64,000 nucleotides of DNA from Dama dama. Its lineage: Eukaryota; Chordata; Mammalia; Artiodactyla; Cervidae. The notes beneath the pieces were generated by a model. It worked only from the letters and a program-made list of their open reading frames with translations. It was not told the origin of the DNA and did no database searches. Within the stretch, counting starts at the first letter, position 1. Every line of letters begins with the position of its first letter. The stretch lies in contig NC_083691.1 of the NCBI RefSeq assembly GCF_033118175.1, positions 20,991,001-21,055,000 of the forward strand, in the 5' to 3' direction. Below, in pieces: positions 44,609-55,595 of the stretch. The translations under genes were made by a program, and so were the position numbers.

Positions 44609-46754
44609 TGAATGGATTCCTCTCTTTTTTTTTTTTTTTCTTTTTTTCTTTTTTAATTTTTATTATTATTATTTTTTTTTCCCAGTGGGTTTTGTCATAC
44701 ATTGATATGAATCAGCCATGGATTTACATGTATTCCCAATCCCGATCCCCCCTCCCACCTCCCTCTCCACCCGATTCCTCTGGGTCTTCCCAGTGCACCA
44801 GGCCCGAGCACTTGTCTCGTGCATCCCACCTGGGCTGGTGATCTGTTTCACCATAGATAGTATACATGCTGTTCTTTTCAAATATCCCACCCTCACATTC
44901 TCCCACAAAGTTCAAAAGTCTGTTCTGTGTTTCTGTGTCTCTTTTTCTGTTCTGCATATAGGGTTATCGTTATCACCTTTCTAAATTCCATATACATGTG
45001 TCAGTATGCTGTAATGTTCTTTATCTTTCTGGCTTACTTCACTCTGTATAATGGGCTCCAGCTTCATCCATCTCATTAGGACTGGTTCAAATGAATTCTT
45101 TTTAATGGCTGAGTAATATTCCATGGTGTATATGTACCACAGCTTCCTTATCCATTCATCTGCTGATGGGCATCTAGGTTGCTTCCATGTCCTGGCTATT
45201 ATAAACAGTGCTGCGATGAACATTGGGGTGCACATGTCTCTTTCAGATCTGGTTTCCTCAGTGTGTATGCCCAGAAGTGGGATTGCTGGGTCATATGGCA
45301 GTTCTATTTCCAGTTTTTTAAGAAATCTCCACACTGTTTTCCATAGTGGCTGTACTAGTTTGCATTCCCACCAACAGTGTAAGAGGGTTCCCTTTTCTCC
45401 ACATCCTCTCCAGCATTTATTGCTTGTAGACTTTTGGATAGCAGCCATCCTGACTGGCGTGTAATGGTACCTCATTGTGGTTTTGATTTGCATTTCTCTA
45501 ATAATGAGTGATGTTGAGCATCTTTTCATGTGTTTGTTAGCCATCTGTATGTCTTCTTTGGAGAAATGTCTGTTTAGTTCTTTGGCCCATTTTTTGATTG
45601 GGTCATTTATTTTTCTGGAATTGAGCTTCAGGAGTTGCTTGTATATTTTTGAGATTAATCCTTTGTCTGTGTCTTCATTTGCTATTATTTTCTCCCAATC
45701 TGAGGGCTGTCTTTTCACCTTACTTATAGTTTCCTTTGTAGTGCAAAAGCTTTTAAGTTTCATTAGGTCCCATTTGTTTAGTTTTGCTTTTATTTCCAAT
45801 ATTCTGGGAGGTGGGTCATAGAGGATCTTGCTTTGATTTATGTCGGAGAGTGTTTTGCCTATGTTCTCCTCTAGGAGTTTTATAGTTTCTGGTCTTACAT
45901 TTAGATCTTTAATCCATTTTGAGTTTATTTTTGTGTATGGTGTTAGAAAGTGTTCTAGTTTCATTCTTTTACAAGTGGTTGACCAGTTTTCCCAGCACCA
46001 CTTGTTAAAGAGGTTGTCTTTTTTCCATTGTATATCCTTGCCTCCTTTGTCAAAAATAAGGTGTCCATAGGTTCGTGGATTTATCTTTGGGCTTTCTATT
46101 CTGTTCCATTGATCTATATTTCTGTCTTTGTGCCAGTACCATACTGTCTTGATGACTGTGGCTTTGTAGTAGAGTCTGAAGTCAGGCAGGTTGATTCCTC
46201 CAGTTCCATTCTTCTTTCTCAAGATTACTTTGGCTATTCGAGGTTTTTTGTATTTCCATACAAATTGTGAAATTCTTTGGTCTAGTTCTGTGAAAAATAC
46301 CGTTGGTAGCTTGATAGGGATTGCATTGAATCTATAGACTGCTTTGGGTAGAATAGCCATTTTGACAATATTAATTCTTCCAATCCATGAACACGGTATG
46401 TTTCTCCATCTGTTTGTGTCCTCTTTGATTTCTTTCATCAGTGTTTTATAGTTTTCTATGTATAGGTCCTTTGTTTCTTTAGGTAGATATACTCCTAAGT
46501 ATTTTATTCTTTTTGTTGCAATGGTGAATGGTATTGTTTCCTTAATTTCTCTGTCTGTTTTTTCATTGTTAGTATATAGGAATGCAAGGGATTTCTGTGT
46601 GTTAATTTTATATCCTGCAACTTTACTATATTCATTGATTAGCTCTAGTAATTTTCTGGTAGAATCTTTAGGGTTTTCTATGTAGAGGATCATGTCATCT
46701 GCAAACAGTGAGAGTTTTACTTCTTCTTTTCCTATCTGTGAATGGATTCCTCTC
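44609..46754 (-). mobile_element. L1 (bovine-type) 5'-truncated insertion with perfect 16-bp TSD
   Basis: tgaatggattcctctc occurs at 44609-44624 and again at 46739-46754. Between them lies 2,114 bp that begins with a poly-T (44625-44639) and further T-rich sequence, then the antisense L1 3' UTR including its C-rich (G-rich on the element strand) tract at 44736-44777, then ORF2. The 5' end at 46738 falls inside the RT domain. A long A tail, perfect duplication and open frame together point to a relatively recent insertion. Confidence 0.96.
44981..46738 (-). pseudogene. L1 ORF2 C-terminal fragment, uninterrupted
   Basis: About 585 sense codons ending at the natural stop. The FADD catalytic box of the reverse transcriptase lies about 11 codons after the truncation point. 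The rest of the RT and the C-terminal segment follow. The C-terminal cysteine motif CX3CX7HX4C is complete (CWRGC then H and C, about 130 to 145 residues before the stop). The frame also reads upstream into host DNA for 23 codons (to 46807), but that part is flank and not L1. The endonuclease and the first half of the RT are absent, so the copy cannot mobilise itself. The lack of any stop or frameshift over 1.75 kb is the notable point. The L1 3' UTR lies immediately downstream (44640-44980). Confidence 0.93.
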
Positions 46755-47365
46755 GAATCCTCCTTCCCACCTTGTAAGAAACCCCAGACAATCTCTTCAA
46801 CCTGCAATAGATCAACTCTCTCCTTTTTTCACTTACAAACACGTATATAAAAAAAAGGGGCCTCATTCTTTTGCAACAGGGCCCTCCTCCCCCTGCCTTG
46901 TATCTGGCTCCTTTCATCTCTTCCCTGGACTCAGCACACCCCCTGGCTCATGATCCAGCCTCCAGACCTGTTGCTGACCACCTCTTCTCCCTTCTCCACA
47001 GCGCAGTGTGAAATGTAGCTTCCTTGGGTCCCTCCCTGCATAACAGCCCCAGTGTCTCCTCATTGCCTCCAAAAGCCCACACTTCTTGGCCTCCATCATC
47101 CAATTGGACACTACCTAGCAGATTCTTCCTCTGAATGCATGTGCACCTTTGTGAATTGGCACCTACCTTTCCTACTTCAGGGAGAACGTGTCTGGGAAGC
47201 CTTGTTAGTGGCCCTCATGTGGTTCAATTCCTGATGGGCAGCTTGAGCCCACCTTCCACCAGCATCTTTCCTCGTGGACTGGGGGTGTCCAGATCCTCAG
47301 GAAAGCATAGCTGACTCCAGCAGACCTCTCTAGCCAGTCTCCTTCTACCTCCAACTGCATATCAA
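46755..47365. other. Unassigned DNA
   Basis: No gene recognised. Pyrimidine-rich, with weak L2-like character ('tgcagcagctgactccagcag'-type words are not conclusive). Confidence 0.3.
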
Positions 47366-47369
47366 AGAA

Positions 47370-47830
47370 AAGCTGAATAAATGTTTGGAAGAGTCAACTT
47401 AGTAAAAACATCAACTTTCCAAACACTGATCTAGAAGTTTAATATAATTCCTATCAAAATTCCAGCAAAGTTTTTGTAGATATAGACAAACTTACTCTAA
47501 AATTTACATGTAAAAGAATAAGCCTCGAGATAGTTAAAGCAATCTTGAACAAGACCAGTAAAGTGGAGGAATCACTTTTCTCAATTGTCAGGTTTACTAT
47601 ATAGCGATAACAATCAAGGCAGCACAGAATTCATGACAGAGATCAATGAAACGGAACAGAGAACCCAGAAATAGACTCACACAAAGTGAATTGAATGATT
47701 TTTGACAAAGGTGTAAAAGGAAGTCAATGAAAGAGGGTAGACTTTTCAATAAATAAATAGTGTTGAAGCAATTGGACGTTCATAGGCAGGAAGCAGATGA
47801 ATGAATGAATAAATGAATAAAACTTGATAT
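47370..47830 (+). mobile_element. Old L1 ORF2 fragment
   Basis: 'attcctatcaaaattccagc', 'cagtaaagtggaggaatcac', 'gagaacccagaaatagactc' and 'acaaaggtgtaaaaggaagt' follow L1 ORF2 order downstream of the RT. Frames are broken. A (gaat)n tail-like tract lies at 47797-47818. Confidence 0.7.
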
Positions 47831-48059
47831 ACTCTAGCTTAAGGGATTGAGCTCCTTGAAAAATAGAAATCATTTCTGATTAATCTCTAGGACCTAGCAC
47901 AGAGTCTGGAATCTGCAGACACTCTGTGGATAGTGAATAAATGGATGATTTGTTAATGCTTGTGTTAAGTAGCACAGAAGTGACCCAAGTACACATTTGA
48001 GATGCTTCTCTTGGGGAAGAACCATCTGCACTGAATTTCAGAGTTTGAGATAAACTCTA

Positions 48060-48300
48060 AGACAGGCAGTCTGTTCAGTGGAAGGAACACTGACATCAGA
48101 TAATTTTGGCGAAAGCTCAGATCTGAGTTTGAGCACCAGCTTAGTAAGGTACTCACCAAGGTTTTTCACTCTGAAACAGTTATCAACTATCACTGGACCT
48201 CAGATTCTTCATCTATAATGTGTGAAAGAAAATATTTACCTCAAAGGTTATATAAGGACTCATGTTCATATTAAGCACAAACAGTGCCCAGATATAAGAG
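48060..48300 (-). repeat. MIR-like relic
   Basis: 'agtttgagcaccagcttagt', 'ctcagattcttcatctataa' and 'gttatataaggactcatgtt' follow the antisense MIR order. Confidence 0.5.
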
Positions 48301-48639
48301 ACTAAAAAAAATTATCTCTACCCATTCAATGATCTTAAAAAATGTTAAACCAGAATCTGTCTTTATAAAAGAATGCAAATTGTTGAAAAAAACTAAATAG
48401 TAGTAAGTTGAAGTAGTCTTACTTTTGGTTTTAGCTAAATAGCTTTTTCTGGTCTTACTCAGAAATGTCCCCAGTAAGAATTCTCAATTCATAGCCAAAG
48501 ATAGCTATTATCACTTGGATTTCTCTAAATAATTCCTACTCAAGCAATCACAGCCAATAGCCAGTAACACATGGATGAATGACACTCTTCATTTGTCCCA
48601 AGCCAACTCTGTTTTGAACTGTTTAAATGAAAATAGATT

Positions 48640-48835
48640 CCTTCTGTTCGTGGGGTTCTTGCAGCAAGACTACTGGAGTGGTTTGCCATTCCCTCCTCCA
48701 GGGGACCATGTTTTGTCAGTTCTCTCCACTATGACCCATCCGTCTTGGGTGGCCCTGTAGGGCTTGGCTCATAGCTTTGTTAAGTTATGCAAGCCTCATC
48801 ACTATGACAAGACAAGCCTGTGATCCATGAGGGGG
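48640..48835 (+). repeat. Ruminant repeat adjoining BovB, identity uncertain
   Basis: 'gttcttgcagcaagactact', 'ggtttgccattccctcctcc', 'tccactatgacccatccgtc' and 'ttgggtggccctgtagggct' form a block that I associate with ruminant interspersed repeats. It may be the internally deleted 5' side of the BovB copy that follows or a separate insertion. Confidence 0.4.
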
Positions 48836-48914
48836 GAAACGTTAAGGAACATCCCTGGGTTAACAGCCAAATATGCTAATCAATTGTGTCACAGAGACAC
48901 TTCGAATTGTGGTG

Positions 48915-50130
48915 CTGAAGGATTGCCAGCATCTGATGGAATTGCCAACATTCATCGGATCAAATTGCCAACATCCCTTGGATCATTGGAAAAGCATGAG
49001 AGTTCCAGAAAAACATCCACTTCTGCTTTATTGACTACACCAAAGCCTTTGACTGTGTGGATCACAACAAAACAGTGAAATATTCTGAAAGAGATGGGAA
49101 TACCAGACCACCTGACCTGTCTCCTGAGGAATCTGTATACAGGTCAAGAAGAAACAGTTAGAACTTGACACGGAACAAAAGACTGGTCCCAAATAGGGAA
49201 AGGAGCACATCAAGGCTTTATATAGTCATCTTGCTTATTTAACTTCTATGCAGAGTACATCATGTGAAATGCTGGGCTGGATGAAACACAAGCTGGAATC
49301 AAGATTGCCAGGAGAAATATCAATAACCTCAGATATGCAGATAACACCACCCTTATGGCAGAAATTGAAGAAGAACTAAAGAGCCTCTTGATGAAAGTGA
49401 AAGAGAAGAGTGAAAAAGCTGGCTTAAAACTCAACTTTCAAAAAACTAAGATCATGGCACCTGGTCCCATCATTTCATGGCAAATAGATGGGGAAATAAT
49501 GAAAACAGTGAGAGGCTTTATTTTCTTGGGCTCCAAAATCACTACAGGTGGTGACTGCATCCATGAAATTAAAAGACACTTACTCCTTGGAAGAAAAGCG
49601 GTGACCAACCTAGACAGCATATTAAAAAGCAGAGACATTATTTTGCCAACAAACGTCCATCCAGTCAAAGCTATGGTTTTTCCAGCAGTCATATATAGCA
49701 GTCATGTATGGATGTGAGAGTTGGACTATAAAGAAAGCTGAATGCCAAAGAATTGATGCTTTTGAACTGTGGTGTTGGAGAAGACTCTTGAGAGTCCCTT
49801 GGACTGCAAGGAGATCCAACTCGTCAATCCTAAAGGCAATCAACCCTGAATATTCATTGCAAGGACTGATGCTGAAATTGAAACTCCAATACTTTGGCCA
49901 CCTGATGCAAAGAACTGACTCATTTGAAAAGACCCTGATGCTGGGAAAGATGGAAGGCAGGAGGAGAAGGGGATGACAGAGGATGAGATGGTTGGATGGC
50001 ATCACCAACTTGATGGACATGAGTTTGAGTAAACTCTGGGAGTTGGTGATAGACAGTGAGACCTGGAGGGTTGCAGTTCACGGGGTCGCAAAGAGTCGGA
50101 CCTGACTGAACGACTGAACTGAACTGTATT
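48915..50130 (+). mobile_element. BovB LINE, decayed, about 1.2 kb
   Basis: Sense BovB from the block before 'gcatgagagttccagaaaaa' to the terminus 'gactgaactgaactg'. It covers the RT core, the maturase-like middle and the 3' end. The RT catalytic box reads YADN (aspartate to asparagine at the second D: 'tatgcagataacaccacc'). Frameshifts occur at about 49075 and 49695, and a TAG at about 49220 interrupts the RT. Three tandem copies of a 20-24 base unit mark its start. Confidence 0.9.
49247..49976 (+). pseudogene. BovB reverse transcriptase remnant with mutated active site
   Basis: Two overlapping frames (49355-49717 and 49704-49976) give successive parts of the BovB C-terminal half. The first includes a KSLLMKVKEKSEKAGLKL-type block and the second the VPWTARRSN block. 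A 10-12 base repeat of 'agcagtcat' near 49685-49705 explains the shift between them. The RT box immediately upstream is YADN and not YADD, so it would be inactive even if the frame were whole. Confidence 0.8.
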
Positions 50131-50835
50131 CTCTGAATTTTTAACTATTATAAAATGTTCATCTTTGTCTTCCCTTCAAGCCCATGTGTTCAGGGACCAA
50201 CTCTCCAGCACTGAGTGAATTCACCTATAGTTCCCAAGAAAACCCGGTAAATCCTAATGTTCAGAGACGAAAGAAGAAAATGAGTGCTGAATTCCTTTGT
50301 CATTAAAATTCCTTCCTTGTCGAGTGAGTTCCTGTGGATTTGAATGAATTATCTAAGAATCAGTGTTAGTGCTTAATTGGAAGACAGAGGAAACCACAAA
50401 GAGTCTGACAAGAAAGGGCAGACGAAACAGAAGTGTCTCTAGGCACTGAAAAGTTTGACAGGGGAGAAGAGTTTGTGATTTGAAAAGCAGCTGGAGAACA
50501 TGAGTCAGCAGGAGATAACTAAAAAAAGTTAAATAATTAAGCTTACATAATAGCTATCTGATTGACTATCTAGATGTGGTTTTAATTAACACTTCTAACC
50601 TCTCTTTGTCGGTAACTATATATTATCCAATCTAAAAGTGGAGAACTTTCATTATTACCAAAAATCATTCATCTACAGAGTGCTGGGGAATTTATTTCCA
50701 AATTTAGCAAAGGAGCTACTGTCCTTCCAACTCCCTCCCCTCTCCCCTCTTCTCCACACAAACTCCCTTACAATTAATTCTCTGAGTGGAAATTGAGGAC
50801 TTGGCTCCTCCTTTCATCATTTTCTGTAGGTAAAG
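50131..50835. other. Unassigned DNA
   Basis: No gene or recognised repeat. AT-rich. Confidence 0.3.
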
Positions 50836-50837
50836 TG

Positions 50838-51038
50838 AAAGTGTTAGTCCATCCTTCCTGTCTGATTCTTTGCGATCTCATGGACTTGCAAGGCTCCTCT
50901 GTCCATGGGATTCTCCAGGAAAGAATACTGAAGAGGGTTGCCATCCCTTCTCTAGGGGATCTTCCCCACCCAGAGATCAACCCAGGTCTCCTGCCCTGCA
51001 GACAGATTCTTTACCATCTGAGTCACCAGGGAAACCCT
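50838..51038 (-). mobile_element. Bov-tA SINE
   Basis: Antisense: 'gtgttagtccatccttcctg', 'gggattctccaggaaagaat', 'ctttaccatctgagtcacca'. Words 'ctgtaggtaaa' (upstream) and 'ctatatgtaaa' (downstream) may be the aged target duplication. Confidence 0.9.
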
Positions 51039-51339
51039 TCTATATGTAAATTGGGATGTAATGATACGAAGAACTAAATTCTTGAGCAAGTTTACTGGAT
51101 GGGGGCCCTTTCCTGGACAGAGTAGGGGGTGGAATTGGCAAAGTTTAAGATTTAGTCTTCCCACCTTTGAGGAGCTCTGAGCTATGTCTAAGACAGATCA
51201 ATAAATAAATGTCCTTGGTGATAAAGAAAGTAAAAGGTCTGCAAAGGACGACAGAAAATTTTCCCAAGTTTGGGGCAGAGTAGTTGGGGAGAAAGGCAAG
51301 GAAGAGATACCGGGGTTGGTGCTGAAAGCTCGGCCTCTG

Positions 51340-51900
51340 GGCACCAGTGCTGAATTGAATCTTGTACACAGAGTTTGGGGTGAAGTACAAAAGAATAACT
51401 TTATTGCTTTGCCAGGCAAAGCAGATCACAGAGGGGCACAGTGACCCTCAAAACTGCTGCAGTCCTTTAATCTGGTTTCAGATAGTCTCTTTGAAACCAG
51501 AGACTGAGTCTTCATTGCTGTGCACAGACTTTCTCTGACCGTGGGGAGCAGGGGTTCCCCTCTGGTTGTGGTGGGCAGGGTTTTCACTATGGTGACTTCT
51601 CTTGATGCAGAGCATGGGCTCTAGGGCATAGAGTGTCAGCAGTTGCAGCACACAGGCTCAGTAGTTGTGCCTCATGGGCCCTAGAGCTTGGGCTCAATAG
51701 TCATGGTGCTCTGAGGCTTAGTCGCATATGGAATCCTCCCTGACCAGGGATTGAATCCATGTCCCCTGCATTGGCAGGCAGACTCTCAACCTCTGGACCA
51801 CCAGGGAAATCTAGGTCTCAGTCTTCTGATGAGCTTCTCTGGTTCCTTTAATCTGACCTTAGATAGTCTCCTCTGAAATGATGAATGCTAACATCTTCCA
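51340..51900 (-). mobile_element. ERV LTR-like segment, minus strand, interrupted by a CHR SINE
   Basis: 'aagaataactttattgcttt' gives a minus-strand AATAAA (51400-51405). The surrounding 'gccaggcaaagcagatcaca' and 'accctcaaaactgctgcagt' resemble a ruminant endogenous retroviral LTR as I know it. No gag, pol or env sequence was seen. The outer ends are not defined. Confidence 0.4.
51525..51813 (-). mobile_element. CHR-type SINE (long form)
   Basis: Antisense: 'gtggggagcaggggttcccc', 'ggtgacttctcttgatgcag', 'cagtagttgtgcctcatggg', 'gaccagggattgaatccatg', ending in the tRNA-like 'ggaccaccagggaaatct'. It lies inside the LTR-like segment and is flanked by a partial direct duplication. Confidence 0.8.
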
Positions 51901-52880
51901 TTTGTAGAGGATTTTAGTACTGTGAAGAGTGCAAAGGTATTGTAACATGTATCCCTTGAGGTAGAACCAGGACTCTCTCCCAAGGCTGCACATTTGTTTC
52001 TTGGCTGCTCCCCCATAGTCTCTGCATCCCCTCCCTTCCCTAATTAACAGCTGTTGAAAGGGCTTCCATACCCAGGAGCCCCACTGGATTCATCTGGGTT
52101 TCAAGGTTGAGTCCTGAGGACCCTGCAGAAAGGGTACCATGCAGCATGAGAGAAGTATAAAGCTACGTTACTCCAAAGCTAAATTCAAATCCTGCCCCAG
52201 AATACAATTTTAATGCACAAACTATGTTAGAAAGGTTAACTATGAGCAAAAAAAATGTTAGAGGGAAAATAAAATATAAACCTAAATGATAGTGAAGAGA
52301 GAAACTTCTAAAAGCCATCTGCCTGAAGTGGGAGCAGGGGTGCAGGATATTAACCTTGACTGGGACCTTGAGGGTTGGATAGAATTTTAAAGTGAGAAAA
52401 AGTAGAGTTTGGAGGGCAATGATAAAAAAGTTTAGTTTTGCTTGGGCCAGGGTATGGGAAGAGATAAGCTAAGCCTGAGGGTAGAAGACCTTGAATACTA
52501 ATCCAAGGAATTTTTATTTTACTTGTTGAATTTTTACAATGCTGCATTAAGGGTGTACCATAAGTCAGTACACCCAAATACAAAGGTATGCTTTTATTTT
52601 CCTTATCCAAGGAACCCATAGTAAGAGCTTTAGGTCTATTGCTCTCTGTTTAAATAAGCAGACATACTTTCTAACCTCTGCCTATACTTTTTCTCAATAT
52701 AATTGCAAATAGTGACTCCTTTCCCTCTCAAAAATGGATTGAATGATAAATTACTTGGACATCCTACTTACCTGCTACAATTTGCACTTAGTCCCGTCTG
52801 GAAATGTAATGGAAATGTAATTCATTAAGTCTTTGGCAGGTGGAAATTTGCAGCTCTCTCTGCCGTTTTCTCTTTGCTTG
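51900..52880. other. Unassigned DNA
   Basis: No gene recognised in about 1 kb. The 89-codon minus frame at 52350-52619 lacks a domain. Confidence 0.3.
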
Positions 52881-52884
52881 TGTC

Positions 52885-53535
52885 GATTTAAAAAGTATTC
52901 ACAACCTAAAAGTTGAGAGTTATGTTTTATTCAGTGGGAATTTTTAGGACTTTGAGCCCCGGAGACAGCATCTCAAGTGACCCCAAGAGAACTGCTCTGA
53001 GGAGGCGAGAGGAAGAGCCAGGTTATACAGAGGTTTTGCAACAAAGGGCAGGTAGATTTTTTGTAAATTAAAGAAAACCAGATATCCCAAGTTAAGGAAT
53101 TTTGCACTTCTTTTGTGTGTGAAAAAGTGAAAGTGTTAGTTGCCCAGTCATGTCCAACTGTTTGCAACCCCATGGACTGTGTAACCTGCCAGGCTCCTCT
53201 GTCCATGGAATTCTCCAGGCAAGAATACTGGAGTGGGTGGCCACCCCAGGGGATCTTCCTGACCCAGGGATCAAACCTAGGTCACCTGCATTGCAGCTAG
53301 ATTCTTTACTGTCTGAGCCACAAGGGAAGCCTGTGTATGGAGAGTCTGAGCTCACTGAAATCATTCCTTTGATATTCATCTCAGCTCTCTGAGGCCAGTA
53401 TCCTGTTTTCACATCCGGAGTTCCTCGGGACTCATCACTCCCTCATGGAGGGCTGCAGTCACTGATGTCTGTTCACTGAAGTGGCAGGAAATAGTCCCAT
53501 TCCTCACTGGCTTTCAGGTTAGACTGGTTTGTCTT
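52885..53535 (-). mobile_element. ERV LTR-like segment, minus strand, interrupted by a Bov-tA
   Basis: 'gttatgttttattcagtggg' gives a minus-strand AATAAA (52926-52931). 'ggaggcgagaggaagagcca', 'agaaaaccagatatcccaag', 'gaaatcattcctttgatatt' and 'ggccagtatcctgttttcac' form an order that I recognise from ruminant LTR-type repeats. The SINE at 53122-53330 splits it. No coding retroviral sequence adjoins. Confidence 0.45.
53114..53342 (-). mobile_element. Bov-tA SINE inside the LTR-like repeat
   Basis: The antisense body at about 53122-53330 runs from 'gtgttagttgcccagtcatg' to 'gagccacaagggaagcc'. Similar words 'tgtgtgtgaa' and 'tgtgtatgga' on the two sides are consistent with a target-site duplication. 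The 'ccatttccttctccagggg' block is shortened. Confidence 0.88.
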
Positions 53536-54336
53536 GATGCCACCCTGCTGCCTTCTCTCCTTCAGGTTTAATGTCTGACCAGCTTTCTTCCTTGGGCTTT
53601 AGACCCAATTGTCCTGGAAAAGACTCCTTTGACAGCCAAAGATTACTCAGTGGACCTCAGTCCTAGCTGTGCATTTGGGATTAAATGTCCCAACAGGCAG
53701 GCTAAGCACTAATCAGGCTAATTGCACACAAGGAAATTTTTCTAAAAACAATCTGACTTTTGGTGGTTTTTATAAAATATTCATCCCATCAACCCACTTG
53801 AATTCATTAATATTTTACAGCTTCATTTTTGGTTTTTGTTTTAATTTCAGATGAGGTCATGATAGCCTTCACCATGCATAACGCCTCTAAAAGTCTCCAC
53901 TTCCCCTTGTTCTAGCCCATCCTCAGTGCTCTTGATCCCCTGCATCTAGGGTGGGACCTGGACTGGTCCTGGCATTCGACACTAAATGGGTAAAGCAAGC
54001 AAAGATCAATGAAGCCAAAGGAATACTAAATCCCCCCCTGGGAATAGTTGGATCTGGGGGGTGTTTGTAAGCTTGCTCAAGGCCAGAAGAGGTGAGGTTT
54101 GATAGAGTTGTAAGTAGGAGCTGGTGTTCCAAATGGGGAACAGAATGAAGGCACCACCTGCTTTGGGAATCAGGATTTCTCTGGCAAAGGATTCCATATC
54201 CTACCTTGGTCTTACCCTCTCTCCTCCTGCAGAAACCAGATAGAGTCCTGGTCCTCAGCCCACACCTTTCCTTTCTATGAGTGTAAGACCCTTTTGTCTT
54301 CTCTTCTGTGGGTTTTCTTAGAGGACGAGGCCCTTC
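53536..54336. other. Unassigned DNA
   Basis: The minus-strand frame 53923-54351 (142 codons) overlaps another phase, shows no domain and reaches into the LTR. I do not call it a gene. Confidence 0.3.
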
Positions 54337-54775
54337 TGTTAGGGGAAGCACACTGACTGAAACCGCCCACCCTGGCCAGGCCCTTTAGTAACCACTCGCA
54401 TGAGTTGTTTTATGACAGGAGATCCTTGTAAGGAACACAGAACTAATAAGCCACCACCAACCGGAAGAGTTCGGGAAAGGTCAAAAGGAGACACCGCGTG
54501 TCCGTCCACTTCCCAGAATCCCTCTAGCTAGCATCCATCTTGGTTGAGCGATGCGTGCGCCACCAGGAAAGACTCTGAATTAGAATGATTGGCCAAAGAC
54601 AACCCGGAAACTAATCCCATCACCATAAAACCCGAGACAGCGAGCCACACAGCAGAGCAGTTCTCCTGGGTTCCCTCGTCCTACTGCTCTCCACCCGGGT
54701 GCCCTTTCCCAATAAAATCTCTTGCTTTGTCAGCACACGTGTCTCCTCGGACAATTCATTTCCGAGTGTTAGACA
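54337..54775 (+). mobile_element. Solo ERV LTR (ruminant, gamma-type look)
   Basis: Starts 'tgttaggggaagcacactga' and ends 'ccgagtgttagaca'. Inside, in order, are 'gttgttttatgacaggagat', 'ccaccaccaaccggaagagt', 'cataaaa' (54624-54630, TATA-like), 'cctgctctccaccc'-type C-rich sequence and AATAAA at 54711-54716, with the expected R/U5 'ctttgtcagcacacgtgtct'. TATA to poly-A signal spacing of about 87 bases fits an LTR. I see no flanking 4-6 bp duplication and no internal proviral sequence, so it is a solo LTR, or one truncated within U5. Confidence 0.75.
54711..54716 (+). promoter_or_regulatory. LTR polyadenylation signal AATAAA
   Basis: Canonical hexamer inside the solo LTR, followed at about 20 bases by a 'cagca' cleavage context and a T/G-rich region. 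It could end transcripts that run through this locus. Confidence 0.6.
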
Positions 54776-55590
54776 GTATTGTCACCAGCACTGGCGCACT
54801 TTGACTTTGGTTTTATCTCTTCCAGCATCTCCTCTTTACCAAGGAAACTGAAGGAGAGGAGTTATTGTCATTCACCATATGCTGGAATTTGTAGCCTCTA
54901 TACTAGACACTGTACATCACTACCAATATTTAATTCTTATAAACAAATAACATCTAGAAGGTGATAGAAATGATCTCTTATTTTAGATGAGAAACTGAGG
55001 CTTCAAGTGTTTTTCAGAAATTGCTCAAAGACCGATGAGAGTGGGATTCCAATGGCAGCTCTTTCTAGTATAATGTGCTGACTCCTAGTGCAGTTCTGGA
55101 AGGTTCCAGAAGGTGCTACTGGAAACAAAAATGTTAAGTCATAATTGATTCCTGTCCTCCCAGGAAATGATAGTCCAGTGAGGCAGGCAAGCACACAGAA
55201 ATCCACCCCAACTGGAGTAGGGTACTGGAGAATAGACTGCATAATCTGTCAGAATTCAACTCCAATAGCCCATTTCCTGAGAGCCACTCCACAAAGATTC
55301 TAATCAAAGAACTATTATGTGTCTTATGCTTAAGTGCTCTATACTCTAATCAGACCACATATTTTAGCATTTTAATGTACTAGTAGAAAATAGTATTAGA
55401 TGTAACATTAACAGGCTATGTTTTCATTCACTATATGTTTATTCAAGGAGTAGTCCCTGAATGTGTACTAAATTCTAGCTTCCTCCCTAGGTGTCAAGAA
55501 TATAAATGCAAATACCATGTCAATCTTGACCTCCAGGGTCTTAGAATTGGTTTAATGACTTTGTAAGGGCACACTGCACGATTCTAACCA
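54776..55590. other. Unassigned DNA with a MIR-like relic
   Basis: About 54870-55065 contains 'tatactagacactgtacatc' and 'ttttagatgagaaactgagg' in MIR order, plus strand. The rest is not recognised. Confidence 0.4.
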
Positions 55591-55595
55591 GCTGC

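Noticed and set aside
46739..46807. N-terminal extension of the L1 ORF2 frame (23 codons)
   Set aside because: The target-site duplication shows that these bases are host flank outside the L1. The open frame continues there by chance.
53923..54351. 142-codon minus-strand frame upstream of the solo LTR as a retroviral gene remnant
   Set aside because: The translation has no retroviral motif, and it crosses the LTR boundary.
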